A DNA stretch of 64,000 nucleotides, taken from assembly GCA_963578825.1 (NCBI GenBank), contig CAUZDW010000016.1, forward strand, positions 21,573 to 85,572, read 5' to 3'. The translations under genes were made by a program, and so were the position numbers. This document shows positions 43,277-52,560 of this stretch, one piece after another (the first letter of the stretch is position 1; every line of letters begins with the position of its first letter). The stretch comes from JAJDNS01 sp963578825 (GTDB lineage Bacteria > Acidobacteriota > Vicinamibacteria > Fen-336). The notes beneath the pieces are model-generated. The model was not told the origin of the DNA. It was given only the letters and a program-made list of their open reading frames with translations, and ran no database searches.

Positions 43277-45301
43277 CTAGCCGGGGGAGGACATCGCCGG
43301 TGCGATTCGCACGCGAAGGCTCGTGTGCACGGTCCCCTCCCTCACCCAGCACAGCCGCACGATCGGCACCGCGATCCCGTAGCGAGGAGACGCTCGACCC
43401 TCGCCGACGTCCAACCTCCAGGCCGTCACCGACTCCCAGTCGAGGGTGAACTGCCGACGGGCGAAGGAGAGGCTCAGCTTCCCCTCATCGACCTGCGCGA
43501 CAGACACTCCGGGGGCGAGATGGAGCGGGATCTCGAAGCGGTGGTGGTCCTCACCCTCGAAGGCATCGAGAATCTCGAGACGATGGCGTCGGTGATCCAG
43601 GGTGAGCGTGCGCACCGGTCTCACCGCCGATGGCAACCGGTGATAGCCGGAGTGGCTGCCGACGAAGACGTCTCGCTCGGCACCCGTCTCGAAGCGCCGC
43701 AGTTCGGGGACGGCGTCGTACTCGAGGCTCCAGGGGAGATCCGGGTCCAGACGGTTCATCTCCTCTCCATCGACGATGGGGCTGTTGTGGGCCTGCGAGG
43801 AGCGGAAACGATGCCTCTCGGCGAGCGAGGCGGTGTAGAGGAAGCACCCGCAGTCGGTCACGAGGTGGACCCCGTCGAGGACGGCATCGAAAGACAGGCA
43901 GTCGTTGTGGCCGTGCCCTCCTCGCCCGGCCAGGCCCACCGGACCGCAGTCGATGAAGACGTGGTCGGTTTCGTTCCTCATGACGAAGAACCCGCCGTCC
44001 GCAAAGGCCGCCGAACCGGGAAGGATCGGAGAGGTAGGCAGGCGAGCCGCGGCCTCCGGCCCCAGTAGCCAGCACACCTCGCTCCGCGGGCCGGAGAAGG
44101 CCTCGATCAGGTCCGGTACCAAGAAAGGAAGGCCCACCAGCCCCGCGAGGTACCTGTGGTCGGTGGTCGCCTGGCCACCAAGGGGAAGCGCCCGCGCGTC
44201 GTCGGCGTCCCCCCAGAGAGGCGACGTCCCGTCGATGCGGCAATAGGAGACGGCAAAGCGCGCCATGGCCCCGAGGCGGTCTGAGTATTCGGACGGGACC
44301 TCGAGACCGAGGGCGCGCCGATAGAGAGCGGGGACTAGGAAGAGCTCGAGGACGAACCTGTGGTAGGCCAGCGAGGCCTCGAAGTCCACCCCGTCCTCGC
44401 AGGCCTGGCGCGGCAGCTCCGCGCGGAGAAACGACCACCCGATCTCGTGCCACCGCTCCGGGTCTCTCCCCCGGCCGAAGAAGAGCCCCGCTACCGCAAG
44501 AGCGGCCACATTTGCGGTGTGGTGGTTGCCGTTGACCAACGGGGAGTGTTCGATGTACCGCTCGGTGAAATCGCCGTGAAGGAAGAGACCGCAGAGAAAA
44601 CGCTCTCGGAAGCCAGGATCGCCCCAGGCCCGACTCCCCTGAAACACATGGAACAGCCACGTCCAGCTCAGAACGCGCATCGCCGCCTCCATGGTGGAGG
44701 CCCAGTTGATGGACTGCGCGTAGGGGTTGTCGGTGATCCAGTCGTCGAGCAGGCGTCGAGCCGCCTCGGCGTACTCCTCGCGGCCAGTGAGGAGATAAGC
44801 CTGCCCGACTGGAACGAGCCACTGCAGGCGGGACAGCTCCCACGGCACCTTGACGTCGCTGGAGTCGGGGTAGACGAGTCGCAGGTCGCGGACGAAGCGC
44901 CGCGGCCATGTCCGGCCGCTCTTGAAGTCCCTGCTCCACTCGATGGATGCTCCCAGCTCCACGCTGCCGGAGCCGAGAAGGTCCACTCGGTGCGCCACCG
45001 CATCCTTAGCCGCGGCCAGGATCCGTTCGGTGTCGCCCGGGCAGCACGCCTCGAGGGTCGGGGGATCCAGGCGTGAGGTGTGGGCGTAGAACGGGCGAGC
45101 CGCCAGGTGTTCCCACAGCTCCGTGAGGCTTGTCGAGCCCGTGCCGCGCAGGAGCGCCTCCCTGGCGAAGCGCCGGGCCCGACGGGGAGCGATGAAGCGG
45201 TCCGCCTCGACCGCCGCCTCCCGAGCCAGCCTCCTGACGAGCGTGCCCACGGGGGCGCGGAGAGCCCACCGCGCAGCCTGGAGCAAACGGCGGTGCTTCA
45301 C
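43277..45301 (-). CDS. Heparinase II/III-family protein (long form)
   Basis: The 674-residue protein has an alpha/alpha-toroid N-terminal region with DLRLVYPDSSDVKVPWELSRLQWLV, INWASTMEAAMRVLSWTW and NHHTANVAALAVAG. A C-terminal antiparallel beta domain follows with HGHNDCLSFDAVLDG, SSQAHNSPIVDG and LDHRRHRLEILDAFEG. Family members are uronate-cleaving polysaccharide lyases. No signal peptide is seen at the basic N-terminus KHRRLLQAARWALR, so a cytoplasmic site is likely, which suits glycan modification better than scavenging. The GTG at 45301 overlaps the stop of the upstream GT4 gene (GTGA). Confidence 0.88.
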   Translation of the reverse strand: MKHRRLLQAARWALRAPVGTLVRRLAREAAVEADRFIAPRRARRFAREALLRGTGSTSLTELWEHLAARPFYAHTSRLDPPTLEACCPGDTERILAAAKDAVAHRVDLLGSGSVELGASIEWSRDFKSGRTWPRRFVRDLRLVYPDSSDVKVPWELSRLQWLVPVGQAYLLTGREEYAEAARRLLDDWITDNPYAQSINWASTMEAAMRVLSWTWLFHVFQGSRAWGDPGFRERFLCGLFLHGDFTERYIEHSPLVNGNHHTANVAALAVAGLFFGRGRDPERWHEIGWSFLRAELPRQACEDGVDFEASLAYHRFVLELFLVPALYRRALGLEVPSEYSDRLGAMARFAVSYCRIDGTSPLWGDADDARALPLGGQATTDHRYLAGLVGLPFLVPDLIEAFSGPRSEVCWLLGPEAAARLPTSPILPGSAAFADGGFFVMRNETDHVFIDCGPVGLAGRGGHGHNDCLSFDAVLDGVHLVTDCGCFLYTASLAERHRFRSSQAHNSPIVDGEEMNRLDPDLPWSLEYDAVPELRRFETGAERDVFVGSHSGYHRLPSAVRPVRTLTLDHRRHRLEILDAFEGEDHHRFEIPLHLAPGVSVAQVDEGKLSLSFARRQFTLDWESVTAWRLDVGEGRASPRYGIAVPIVRLCWVREGTVHTSLRVRIAPAMSSPG

Positions 45302-47052
45302 GGGCGGGCCACCGCCGCTAGCTGGTTCTCACCCGCCCTAGCGGGGGGGTGGGGCGGCGCAGGCAGCGTCGCAAGGCTGTCCCTGATCGCCTCCACGTGG
45401 CGAGACCAGGTGTAGCGAGCCAGGGCCTCCTTCCGCGCGGCGGCCCCGAGCATTCGGCGGGCATCCGGGGCGCCCGCCAGATAGAGGATGGCCTGCGCCA
45501 GCTCCTCGGCCGACCCGGGGGTGATGAGGAATCCGCGGCTCCGCTCGAGCGAAGAGGACGACGGGGGCATTCCGTCCCGTCCCACGTGGTGCGATCCCTC
45601 CAGCACCTCTCCGATCTGCTCGAGGTCCGAGGCCAGGATCGCTCGCTCCATGGCCATGTATTCGAACAGCTTGGTCGGTGAGCCGAAGAAGCGGGTGCCA
45701 TCCGGGTTGGGCACGTGGGGCGAGACCAGGATGTCCGAGGCGGCGAGGTAGCGGGGGCCCTCGCGCTGGGGGACAAGACCCACGAGGTGGTAGAGGTCGC
45801 TCGGAATCGCCCGCAGGATCTCCCGGACCCGTGGCAGGAGCTGACCGTCTCCCACGAAGAGGAAACGTAACCCCGCTGCCCGGATTCGGGCCTCCTCCGC
45901 CGAGGCCAGATGCCGTATGCACTCGGCGAAAACGGTCACACCGTGCCACGGCCCAAAGGTGCCCAGGAAGGTGCAGACGAGGGCCTCGGGCGGGATCCCC
46001 CATCGCGCACGCAGCTCCCGCTGGTCAGCGACGCTGAAACGCCCGGGGTCGAACACCAGGGGATCGATGCAATTCGGGTACAGAACGACTCTCTCGGGCT
46101 CGACGCCGCGTCCCAACAGCTCTTCTCGGAGCACGGCCGAGACCACCACTATGCGGTGTGCATGGCGGAGGTTGGCCCTCTCGATGTCGAGAGCCAGCTC
46201 GCGGAAGCGAGGTGGGGTACCCCACTTCTCCGCCGCCCAGACCTCGGAGCCGTTGTACTCGAGGACAAAGGGTAGGCCGAGCCGTCGAGAGAGCGCTACC
46301 CCGGCGAAGTTCGCGAGGCAGTTCCGCTGGTAGATCACGTCGGGGCGATCCCGTTCAAGCGCTGCCAGGACCTCGGGCAGGAAGACACGTTGGAAGGCCT
46401 GATGGCCGGTGTCGAGCGGCAGTCCGGTCACCTGACGGCAGGGCACACGGACCACGCCCACTCGCTCGTCGAGCATGGGCAAGGCCTCCACCGCGTAGAC
46501 AGTGGTGGGGCACCCCAGGCGCACGAGCCCGTTGACCACCCCGGCGATGTGACCGACCGAGCCCCCGGCCTGTACCCCGAACCAGAGATTCGTCTTGAGG
46601 TAGGCGAGGCGAGGCCGGCGAGGAGGTCGCGCGATCGGGACCCGCTCCCGGCGCAGCAGGGCCGACACCTCGCGCCGGGCCGCGCCGACGGCGGCCAGGC
46701 CTCGGACCGAGCCCCAGAGAATGCGCAGCGGCTCCACTGTTCGCACGGAGAGGGGCGAACGACGGTAGCGCCGGCCCTCGAAATCCGTCACTACCAGCCG
46801 TCGGGCACGGGTGAGCCCCGCCACGACAAGCAGCAGCGGCAAGAGCGGTTGATAGTCGTGGTCGCTCACGGCGAGCCACAGCTCTTCGGCCCGGATCTCC
46901 CGTAGCGCCCGCAGGAGCCCGAGGGGTGTCAGTCGCTTGAACTCGGTCGCCGAGCAGGTCCCGGTGAAGGACGAGCCAATCAGATGCTCCAACCGCTCCC
47001 TCAATTCGGTCGAGAGGGGGTACAGCGAGAGAAGCCAGCGCGATTCGCTCAC
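45298..47052 (-). CDS. Glycosyltransferase family 4, with extra N-terminal region
   Basis: The 584-residue protein has an N-terminal segment of about 150 residues with a hydrophobic patch (LLPLLLVVAGLTRARRLVV) not usual in GT4. A GT-B core follows: AYLKTNLWFGVQAGGSVGHIAGVV, VIYQRNCLANFAGVALS and CTFLGTFGPWHGVTVFAECI. RFLFVGDGQLLPRV and the donor site FFGSPTKLFEYMAMERAILASDLEQIGEVL (E-x7-E) complete it. GTG 47052 overlaps the preceding methyltransferase stop. Donor sugar unknown. Confidence 0.88.
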   Translation of the reverse strand: MSESRWLLSLYPLSTELRERLEHLIGSSFTGTCSATEFKRLTPLGLLRALREIRAEELWLAVSDHDYQPLLPLLLVVAGLTRARRLVVTDFEGRRYRRSPLSVRTVEPLRILWGSVRGLAAVGAARREVSALLRRERVPIARPPRRPRLAYLKTNLWFGVQAGGSVGHIAGVVNGLVRLGCPTTVYAVEALPMLDERVGVVRVPCRQVTGLPLDTGHQAFQRVFLPEVLAALERDRPDVIYQRNCLANFAGVALSRRLGLPFVLEYNGSEVWAAEKWGTPPRFRELALDIERANLRHAHRIVVVSAVLREELLGRGVEPERVVLYPNCIDPLVFDPGRFSVADQRELRARWGIPPEALVCTFLGTFGPWHGVTVFAECIRHLASAEEARIRAAGLRFLFVGDGQLLPRVREILRAIPSDLYHLVGLVPQREGPRYLAASDILVSPHVPNPDGTRFFGSPTKLFEYMAMERAILASDLEQIGEVLEGSHHVGRDGMPPSSSSLERSRGFLITPGSAEELAQAILYLAGAPDARRMLGAAARKEALARYTWSRHVEAIRDSLATLPAPPHPPARAGENQLAAVARP

Positions 47053-47864
47053 TTTGTCGCCGTGACGGTCACATACCACCCCCACCGCCGTCCCAGGCGC
47101 TCCAGCCGACGGCGCGCGGCCCCGGATGTGGGCGGAGCCGGGGGCAGGCAGTGGGGCAGGTCGATGTGGTCGGTCCGGATGCGGGCTTCAGAGAATGTGG
47201 AGAAAAGCCGTCGGCACTCGCTCCGGCTGTAGACCTTGACCAGAGGGACAGCGTCCGAGCCCGGTGCGCGGTGCTCGATTTCGGCGAGAATCCGGCGATA
47301 CCCCGGGTTGACCAGCCTCCCGCGGAGCACGCCCCGTACGAGGATCGTCCGGACCCAAAAGAAAGCCGAGTGGCGGTGATAGAGACCGACGATGGCGACG
47401 CCTGAGGGGCGCAGCACGCGGTGGACTTCGCTGACCGCCGCGTTTGTGTCAGGAGTGTGGTGGAGAACGCCAAAAGAGTACACCACGTCGAACGAGGCGT
47501 CGGGAAAGGGGAGCCTCTCGGCATCCGAATGGACGGGTCGCGTCACCAGCCCCTCGTGGGAGAAGCGCTGCCGTGTGAGCTCCAGGTGACGTCGGGCGAG
47601 ATCGAGAGCGAACATCCGGGCACCCGCGCGGGCGAACTGGGCGTGGTCGGTGCCGAGGCCGGGCCCAATCTCGAGCACGCGTTTGCCGGCGTAGGCACCG
47701 AAGCCCATCGCCTCCCGCATCCACGGGGCGTAGATGTCGTAGCGCTCGGACTCGATCCTGGCGAAAAATTCCGGGCTCCCCGGGACGAGTCCCTCGGCTG
47801 TGACGGCCCCGCAGGGATCCCCATCCCATTGCTTCTGGCTCTCGGCTTTGTAGTCGCGTTTCAT
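47049..47864 (-). CDS. Class I SAM-dependent methyltransferase (paralogue of 40218-41036)
   Basis: The 271-residue protein has the head KRDYKAESQKQWDGDPCG and EFFARIESERYDIY. Then come motif I KRVLEIGPGLGTDHAQFA and YSFGVLHHTPDTN with GLYHRHSAFFW, closely parallel to the methyltransferase at 40218. This pairing and the shared 'D/TPCG..FF.RIE' head mark a sub-family found in such clusters. ATG 47864 is the natural start, giving the conserved head. It is the first gene of the long minus-strand run and diverges from asnB with a 91-base gap that should hold both promoters. Confidence 0.87.
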   Translation of the reverse strand: MKRDYKAESQKQWDGDPCGAVTAEGLVPGSPEFFARIESERYDIYAPWMREAMGFGAYAGKRVLEIGPGLGTDHAQFARAGARMFALDLARRHLELTRQRFSHEGLVTRPVHSDAERLPFPDASFDVVYSFGVLHHTPDTNAAVSEVHRVLRPSGVAIVGLYHRHSAFFWVRTILVRGVLRGRLVNPGYRRILAEIEHRAPGSDAVPLVKVYSRSECRRLFSTFSEARIRTDHIDLPHCLPPAPPTSGAARRRLERLGRRWGWYVTVTATK

Positions 47865-47955
47865 GGCGGACAACCGCGCGATTGTGGCACGGCGGCACAT
47901 CGCTCGCCAGGAGCCGCGGTGGACACATGGCGGAGCCTGGGCTACAACCCAGAGA

Positions 47956-49968
47956 ATGTGCGGCATCGTCGGTTGGGTTTCGTCGTCCCGTTCTCGCCCC
48001 GTGGACGGCGATCGTCTCGCCCGGATGCGAGACGAGATGGCCCACCGCGGCCCGGACGGGGCCGGGCTGTGGCTCTCGCCTGACCGGTCGGCTGGCCTCG
48101 GCTTCCGCCGCCTCGCCATCGTGGACCTGGCGCCCTCGGCCAACCAGCCCATGCCCAACGAGGATGGCACCGTCCAGGTGGTCTTCAACGGGGAGATCTA
48201 CAACCACATCCAGCTCCGCCGTGAGCTGGAGGGCCGAGGCCACCGCTTCCGAACCGACCACTCCGACACCGAGACCATCGTTCATGGATACGAAGAGTGG
48301 GGCAGCGCAGTGGTCGAGAAGCTCGACGGCATGTTCGCCATCGGCATCTGGGACGAGCGCACCCGCCGGCTCTTCCTGGCCCGAGACCGGGTCGGGATCA
48401 AGCCTCTCTACTTCGCCTGGACACCCAACGCCTTCCTCTTCGGCTCCGAGATCAAGGCACTGCTGCGTCACCCCGACCTCACCGCCGACCTCGAAGATCT
48501 CGCCGCTTACCACTACCTCTCGTTCCTCACGACCCCCGCCCCTCTCACCATGTTCCGGGGTGTCTTCAAGCTGCCGGCGGGTCATCGGGCCTTCCTCTCC
48601 AGGGAGCTTGCGCTCAAGGCCGAGCGCTACTGGGACGCGTTACCCGGGCAGGGCGAGGACGCAGCCGAGCTTCTAGAGCTGTCGGCACCAGCACGGCAGG
48701 ACTTCGCCAGCCGGCGGATCCGGGAGCTCTTCGAGTCCGCCGTCGAGAAGCGGCTCATGTCGGACGTGCCGTTCGGAGTCCTGCTCTCGGGGGGCATCGA
48801 CTCCTCCGCCAACGTGGCTGTCATGAGTCGCAAGCTCGCCCAGCCCGTCCGGACCTTCACCGTGGGCTTCTCGGACCACGAGCATCTGAACGAGCTGCAG
48901 TGGGCGCGGCGGGTGGCGGAGCACTTCAAGACCGACCACCGGGAGGTCCTGGTCGACGAGCGCGCGATGAAGGAGTACTTGCCTTCCCTCATCTACTCCC
49001 AGGACGAGCCGATCGCGGATTGGGTCTGCATTCCTCTCTATTTCGTCTCCAAGCTCGTCCGGGATAGCGGCACGACCGTCGTGCAGGTAGGCGAGGGCAG
49101 CGACGAGCAGTTCTGCGGATACCGGTCGTACATGGCCTATCTGGACATGTATCGGCGCTACTGGCGGCCGTTCTCCCGGCTGCCGCGAAGCGTGCGGCGC
49201 GGAATGGGCCGGGTTGCAGTCGGGCTCACACGTTGGCACGATCGGCACGACGCGTACCTCGATATCGTGGCTCGGGCGGGTTTCGACCGAGAGCCGTTCT
49301 GGAGCGGAGCCACCGTTTTTCCGGAGTCCCGCAAGACGCGTCTGGTCGACCGCAGCCGGCTCCAGGCGCTTCGGGTGCCACCGGCGCTGCGCGATTCTGG
49401 CCTTCTCCCTCCTTCCTTCGCCCGCGCGGACAGCTACGAGGTCCCCCGCTCTTTCTTCGACCGGATCGACGCCGAGGCGCCGGGTGGGGACATGCTCACC
49501 CGCATGACCTACTCGGAGTTCAAGCTCCGGCTCCCTGAGCTTCTGCTGATGCGCGTGGACAAGATCGGCATGTCGACCTCCATCGAACCAAGAGTCCCCT
49601 TCCTCGACCACGAGCTCGTCGAGTTCACCATGAACCTGTCCCAGGAGACCAAGGTCGGCCGTGGAGGGGCCAAGGAGCTACTGAAGCACTCGCTACGGGG
49701 CGTGCTCCCCGACGACGTGATCGACCGACCCAAGATGGGATTCGGCGCGCCGATGGTGGAGTGGTTGCGGGGCGATTTCGGACGCGATGTCCAGGCGAAG
49801 CTGGAGACATCGAAGTTCTTCGAGCGCTTCCCCGCGAATCGCCAGGGAGTCCTGAGCATGCTCCGCCGGCATCGGGAGGGAAAGGCCGATTTCGGCCTCT
49901 ATGTCTGGACCTTCTACAACGTCGTGGCGTGGTTCGACCATTGGATCGACGGTGAAGTCGGGGCGTGA
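47956..49968 (+). CDS. asnB: Asparagine synthase, glutamine-hydrolysing (AsnB-type)
   Basis: The 670-residue protein starts CGIVGWVSS, placing Cys as the N-terminal glutaminase nucleophile after Met removal. The Ntn site RGPDGAGLWL, FNGEIYNH and DRVGIKPLYF are present. The synthase domain has PFGVLLSGGIDSSANVAVMS (PP-loop), GEGSDEQFCGY and the C-terminal LPELLLMRVDKIGMSTSIEPRVPFLD. In polysaccharide clusters such enzymes often amidate a uronic acid or sugar rather than make free Asn. That role here is inferred from context. It is divergent from the minus-strand operon. Confidence 0.93.
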   Translation: MCGIVGWVSSSRSRPVDGDRLARMRDEMAHRGPDGAGLWLSPDRSAGLGFRRLAIVDLAPSANQPMPNEDGTVQVVFNGEIYNHIQLRRELEGRGHRFRTDHSDTETIVHGYEEWGSAVVEKLDGMFAIGIWDERTRRLFLARDRVGIKPLYFAWTPNAFLFGSEIKALLRHPDLTADLEDLAAYHYLSFLTTPAPLTMFRGVFKLPAGHRAFLSRELALKAERYWDALPGQGEDAAELLELSAPARQDFASRRIRELFESAVEKRLMSDVPFGVLLSGGIDSSANVAVMSRKLAQPVRTFTVGFSDHEHLNELQWARRVAEHFKTDHREVLVDERAMKEYLPSLIYSQDEPIADWVCIPLYFVSKLVRDSGTTVVQVGEGSDEQFCGYRSYMAYLDMYRRYWRPFSRLPRSVRRGMGRVAVGLTRWHDRHDAYLDIVARAGFDREPFWSGATVFPESRKTRLVDRSRLQALRVPPALRDSGLLPPSFARADSYEVPRSFFDRIDAEAPGGDMLTRMTYSEFKLRLPELLLMRVDKIGMSTSIEPRVPFLDHELVEFTMNLSQETKVGRGGAKELLKHSLRGVLPDDVIDRPKMGFGAPMVEWLRGDFGRDVQAKLETSKFFERFPANRQGVLSMLRRHREGKADFGLYVWTFYNVVAWFDHWIDGEVGA

Positions 49969-50053
49969 AGCGCCCGCTCGGCCCGGGGAGTGCGGATCCA
50001 GCGAGCCACGCTCTCGGCCCGGCAAAGGCTCGACCGAAGGCCAGGGGGACGCC

Positions 50054-51300
50054 TCAAGTCGAGGATAGCCGTGCCTCGGCGCGGGCCTTCCGGCGGACCA
50101 GCACGAGTACCCCGGCGAACAGACACACATAGGTCCCGGAAAGGGCCGCCGCCCCGACCGCACCCAGAGGCGGGATGAGAACCGTGCTCGCCGCGACAAC
50201 CAGGGCGGCCGCCCCCGCCCACAGCCCCACCAGTGACCAGGGGAACCCGACGGCGGCGAGGTACTGCGACGCCACCGAAATCAAGCCCAGGAAGAAGACA
50301 CCGGGCAGGGACCAGAGGAACACCGGGACCGAGGGGGAGAATTCCCGTCCAAACAGGAGGGGGAGCAGGTACGGGCTCACCAAAGCCGCCAGGAGGCACA
50401 GTGCTGTCTGCAGGCCGGCAGCCGCCACCAACGCCTGGCGTGCTACGAGCCGCCGGCGATCGCTTCGCACGAGCGCCGGGAACAGGACCAGGGCGAGAGC
50501 GGCGGGAATCGTGGTCATGACATCCCCGATCTGTGCGGCCACGGAGAGGAACCCACTTCCGTTGCTCCGCGCTCGTGGCCCAGCAGAAAGACGTTCGCGC
50601 GCAGGACGATGAACGCCAGTGCCGATGCGGCGTAGATGCGCAGGCCGTACTGCAGCGCCTCGACGAACAGGGAGCGATCGACTGGTGCGAGACGGCCTCC
50701 TCGTCGCCAGAGCGCGTTGAGTTACAGGGCGGCGCCCAGGACGAAACCGCCCACGGTAGCGGAGAGGAAGACGAGTGGATCGGCCCGCGAAGCCAGAGCC
50801 ACCATGACCAGGAGGAGAACCCCGCGCGAGAGCAGATCGCAGCGGTTGAGGGTGTCGAAACGTCCCAGGCCCGCCAGGAGTCCGGAGGCGAGAATCGTAA
50901 AGAGAGCGGGCGCCACTCCGATCAGTGCTACGGCCCCGAGGCCTCCCTCCAGAGCGGGGAAGAAACCGGCCGCAAGAAGAGAGCCGAGGACGGCCGCGAG
51001 AACGGCCCCCGCGCCCGCGGAGTACCAGAAGCTGTTGGCCACCAGACCGCGGAGGGCGTCCTCTCGTCGCGACAGCTGGTACGTGTTGCTCGAGTGGAAC
51101 CCCAGGGTGGCGAGCTGGGCGCCGAGAGTCATGAGGGTGACGCCCAGGAAGTACTGTCCGCGCCCCTCGGGGCCGAGCACGCGTGCCGTCAGCACTCCGG
51201 TCGCAAGCGAGAAGGCTGCGAGCATGAGCCGCGTGCCCGCCGTCGCCACGAACGCCCTCAGGAGGAGCAAATCGTCACGCTCCCCGATCGTCTTCGCCAC
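50054..51300 (-). pseudogene. wzx: Wzx-type oligosaccharide flippase, broken by a stop and a frameshift
   Basis: The gene reads AFVATAGTRLMLAAFSLATGVLTARVLGPEGRGQY, a typical Wzx start, and continues to FVLGAAL. A TAA at 50722-50724 interrupts it. The same frame then resumes with LNALWRRGG and LQYGLRIYAASALAFIVLRANVFLLG. A one-base loss near 50549-50555 then shifts to the frame of QIGDVMTTIPAALALVLFPAL, which runs to 50054. Two separate lesions make a sequencing artefact less likely than for a single one. The upstream end overlaps the methyltransferase gene at 51275. The GTG at 51300 is the likeliest original start; an ATG at 51369 is possible. Confidence 0.85.
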
Positions 51301-52081
51301 TGGCGGGTGTGGTGGCGTAGACGTAGAAGGCCGCGGCTGCCCGAGAAAATCGGGCTCCAAGAGCAGCATTGAGCCGCATCGCCGGGGTCAACCCGGTGAA
51401 GGCCAGGTTCGAGAACGGTCCGCACACGAGCACCCCTCCTGTCGCAGCGCGGACCTTGAACCCGTGCGCCTCCAGGAGCGCGCAGATCGACGCGAGGGTA
51501 AAGCGCTGCACGTGGGGCGAAGGGGAGAGCGTCGAGGGATGCATCTCGGGTGGGACGCGAAGGAGGACCTTCTTCAGACGGGGGATGATCCTGGTCAGGA
51601 ATGCCCAGTCGAGCAGCCGACCGAGGCGGGCGCGATACCAGAGGAAGCTCTCCAACTCGAACCAGCCATACCCGTTGGGAACCGTTACCAGCAACTTCCC
51701 CCCCGGCTTCAGGTGCTCCCGCATCTCATCCATGACCGCCGACAGGACAGGTTTCGGGAGATGCTCCAGAACCTCGGAGGCGATGATGACGTCCGGCCTG
51801 GCCGGCAGCTCGGACAGCCGGCCCTGCCGGAGGATCGTCTCGTCGAGGCCCTCTGCCCGCAGGCGTCCCCGACCGTACTTCAGACTCGGCTCGTGCTCAT
51901 CGAGCCCAAGCACACGGTAGCCAAGCCGAGCCAGCGGAAGGGTCACCATGACCCCGGTGCCGCATCCGAAGTCGACGATCGTGTCGTCCGGTCGCAGGTG
52001 GCGAACGATCCAACGAATCCGCTTCTGCGAGCCATAGACGTTCTCAGGAAGCAATGGCGTCTCGGCGGCCTGGTGCGCCAT
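51275..52081 (-). CDS. Class I SAM-dependent methyltransferase
   Basis: The 268-residue protein has motif I DTIVDFGCGTGVMVTLPLA, motif II LGLDEHEPSLKYG, and DVIIASEVLEHLPKP with PGGKLLVTVPNGYGWFELE. It resembles UbiE/COQ3-like or glycan methyltransferases. The acceptor is not predictable. It overlaps the 3' end of the truncated Wzy fragment upstream by 38 bases and the flippase pseudogene downstream by 26 bases. It thus still looks intact between two decayed genes. Confidence 0.87.
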   Translation of the reverse strand: MAHQAAETPLLPENVYGSQKRIRWIVRHLRPDDTIVDFGCGTGVMVTLPLARLGYRVLGLDEHEPSLKYGRGRLRAEGLDETILRQGRLSELPARPDVIIASEVLEHLPKPVLSAVMDEMREHLKPGGKLLVTVPNGYGWFELESFLWYRARLGRLLDWAFLTRIIPRLKKVLLRVPPEMHPSTLSPSPHVQRFTLASICALLEAHGFKVRAATGGVLVCGPFSNLAFTGLTPAMRLNAALGARFSRAAAAFYVYATTPASGEDDRGA

Positions 52082-52560
52082 CAGAGCCCCCGCTGTACGG
52101 GTCTCGTGGCACCGACCGCAACGTCATGGCCAGCCACAGGGGACCCGAGACGATCATGGTGCCCAGTAGGTCCGGCTGGACACTCGTGAACAGCTGTCCA
52201 ACGGCCAAGGTCAACAGAGCCAGAAAAACACCCAGAGGCGGAACCGGTGAAGAGTCACTGGCCTGAGGCGGGCGGAAGGAGAGTCTCGCGAGTCGGTAAA
52301 GCGACATAATCCAGAACCCGACGAAGAACAGGACCCCGGGCACGCCGGTGTTGTTCAGCGCGTCGAGGTACGTGTTGTGGACGCCAAAACCTTGCGGCAT
52401 CCCCATTGCCCGGCCAAAACCGCCCAGGCCGCGGCCGAACAGCAGACGACGCCAGCCCGAGGCCGCCCGCTCCCACCCGTCCGCCGGCCCGAACCGCCCG
52501 AATGGGTCCTGCTCCTCGAGGTCCGGTAGCTTCTCCTCCTTCGGGTGTGGGGAGGGGGTA
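52044..52560 (-). pseudogene. O-antigen ligase/polymerase (Wzy), truncated 3' fragment
   Basis: The readable part, roughly EEQDPFGRFGPADGWERAASG then LLFGRGLGGFGRAMG and HNTYLDALNNTGVPGVLFFVGFWIMSLYRL, is the last soluble loop and final two or three helices of a Wzy/WaaL-like protein. About 330 residues and most helices are missing. At roughly 52540-52585 the sequence switches to a sulfatase-like 5' fragment in another frame, so a deletion joined the two genes. A complete Wzy/ligase lies at 58205. Confidence 0.75.
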
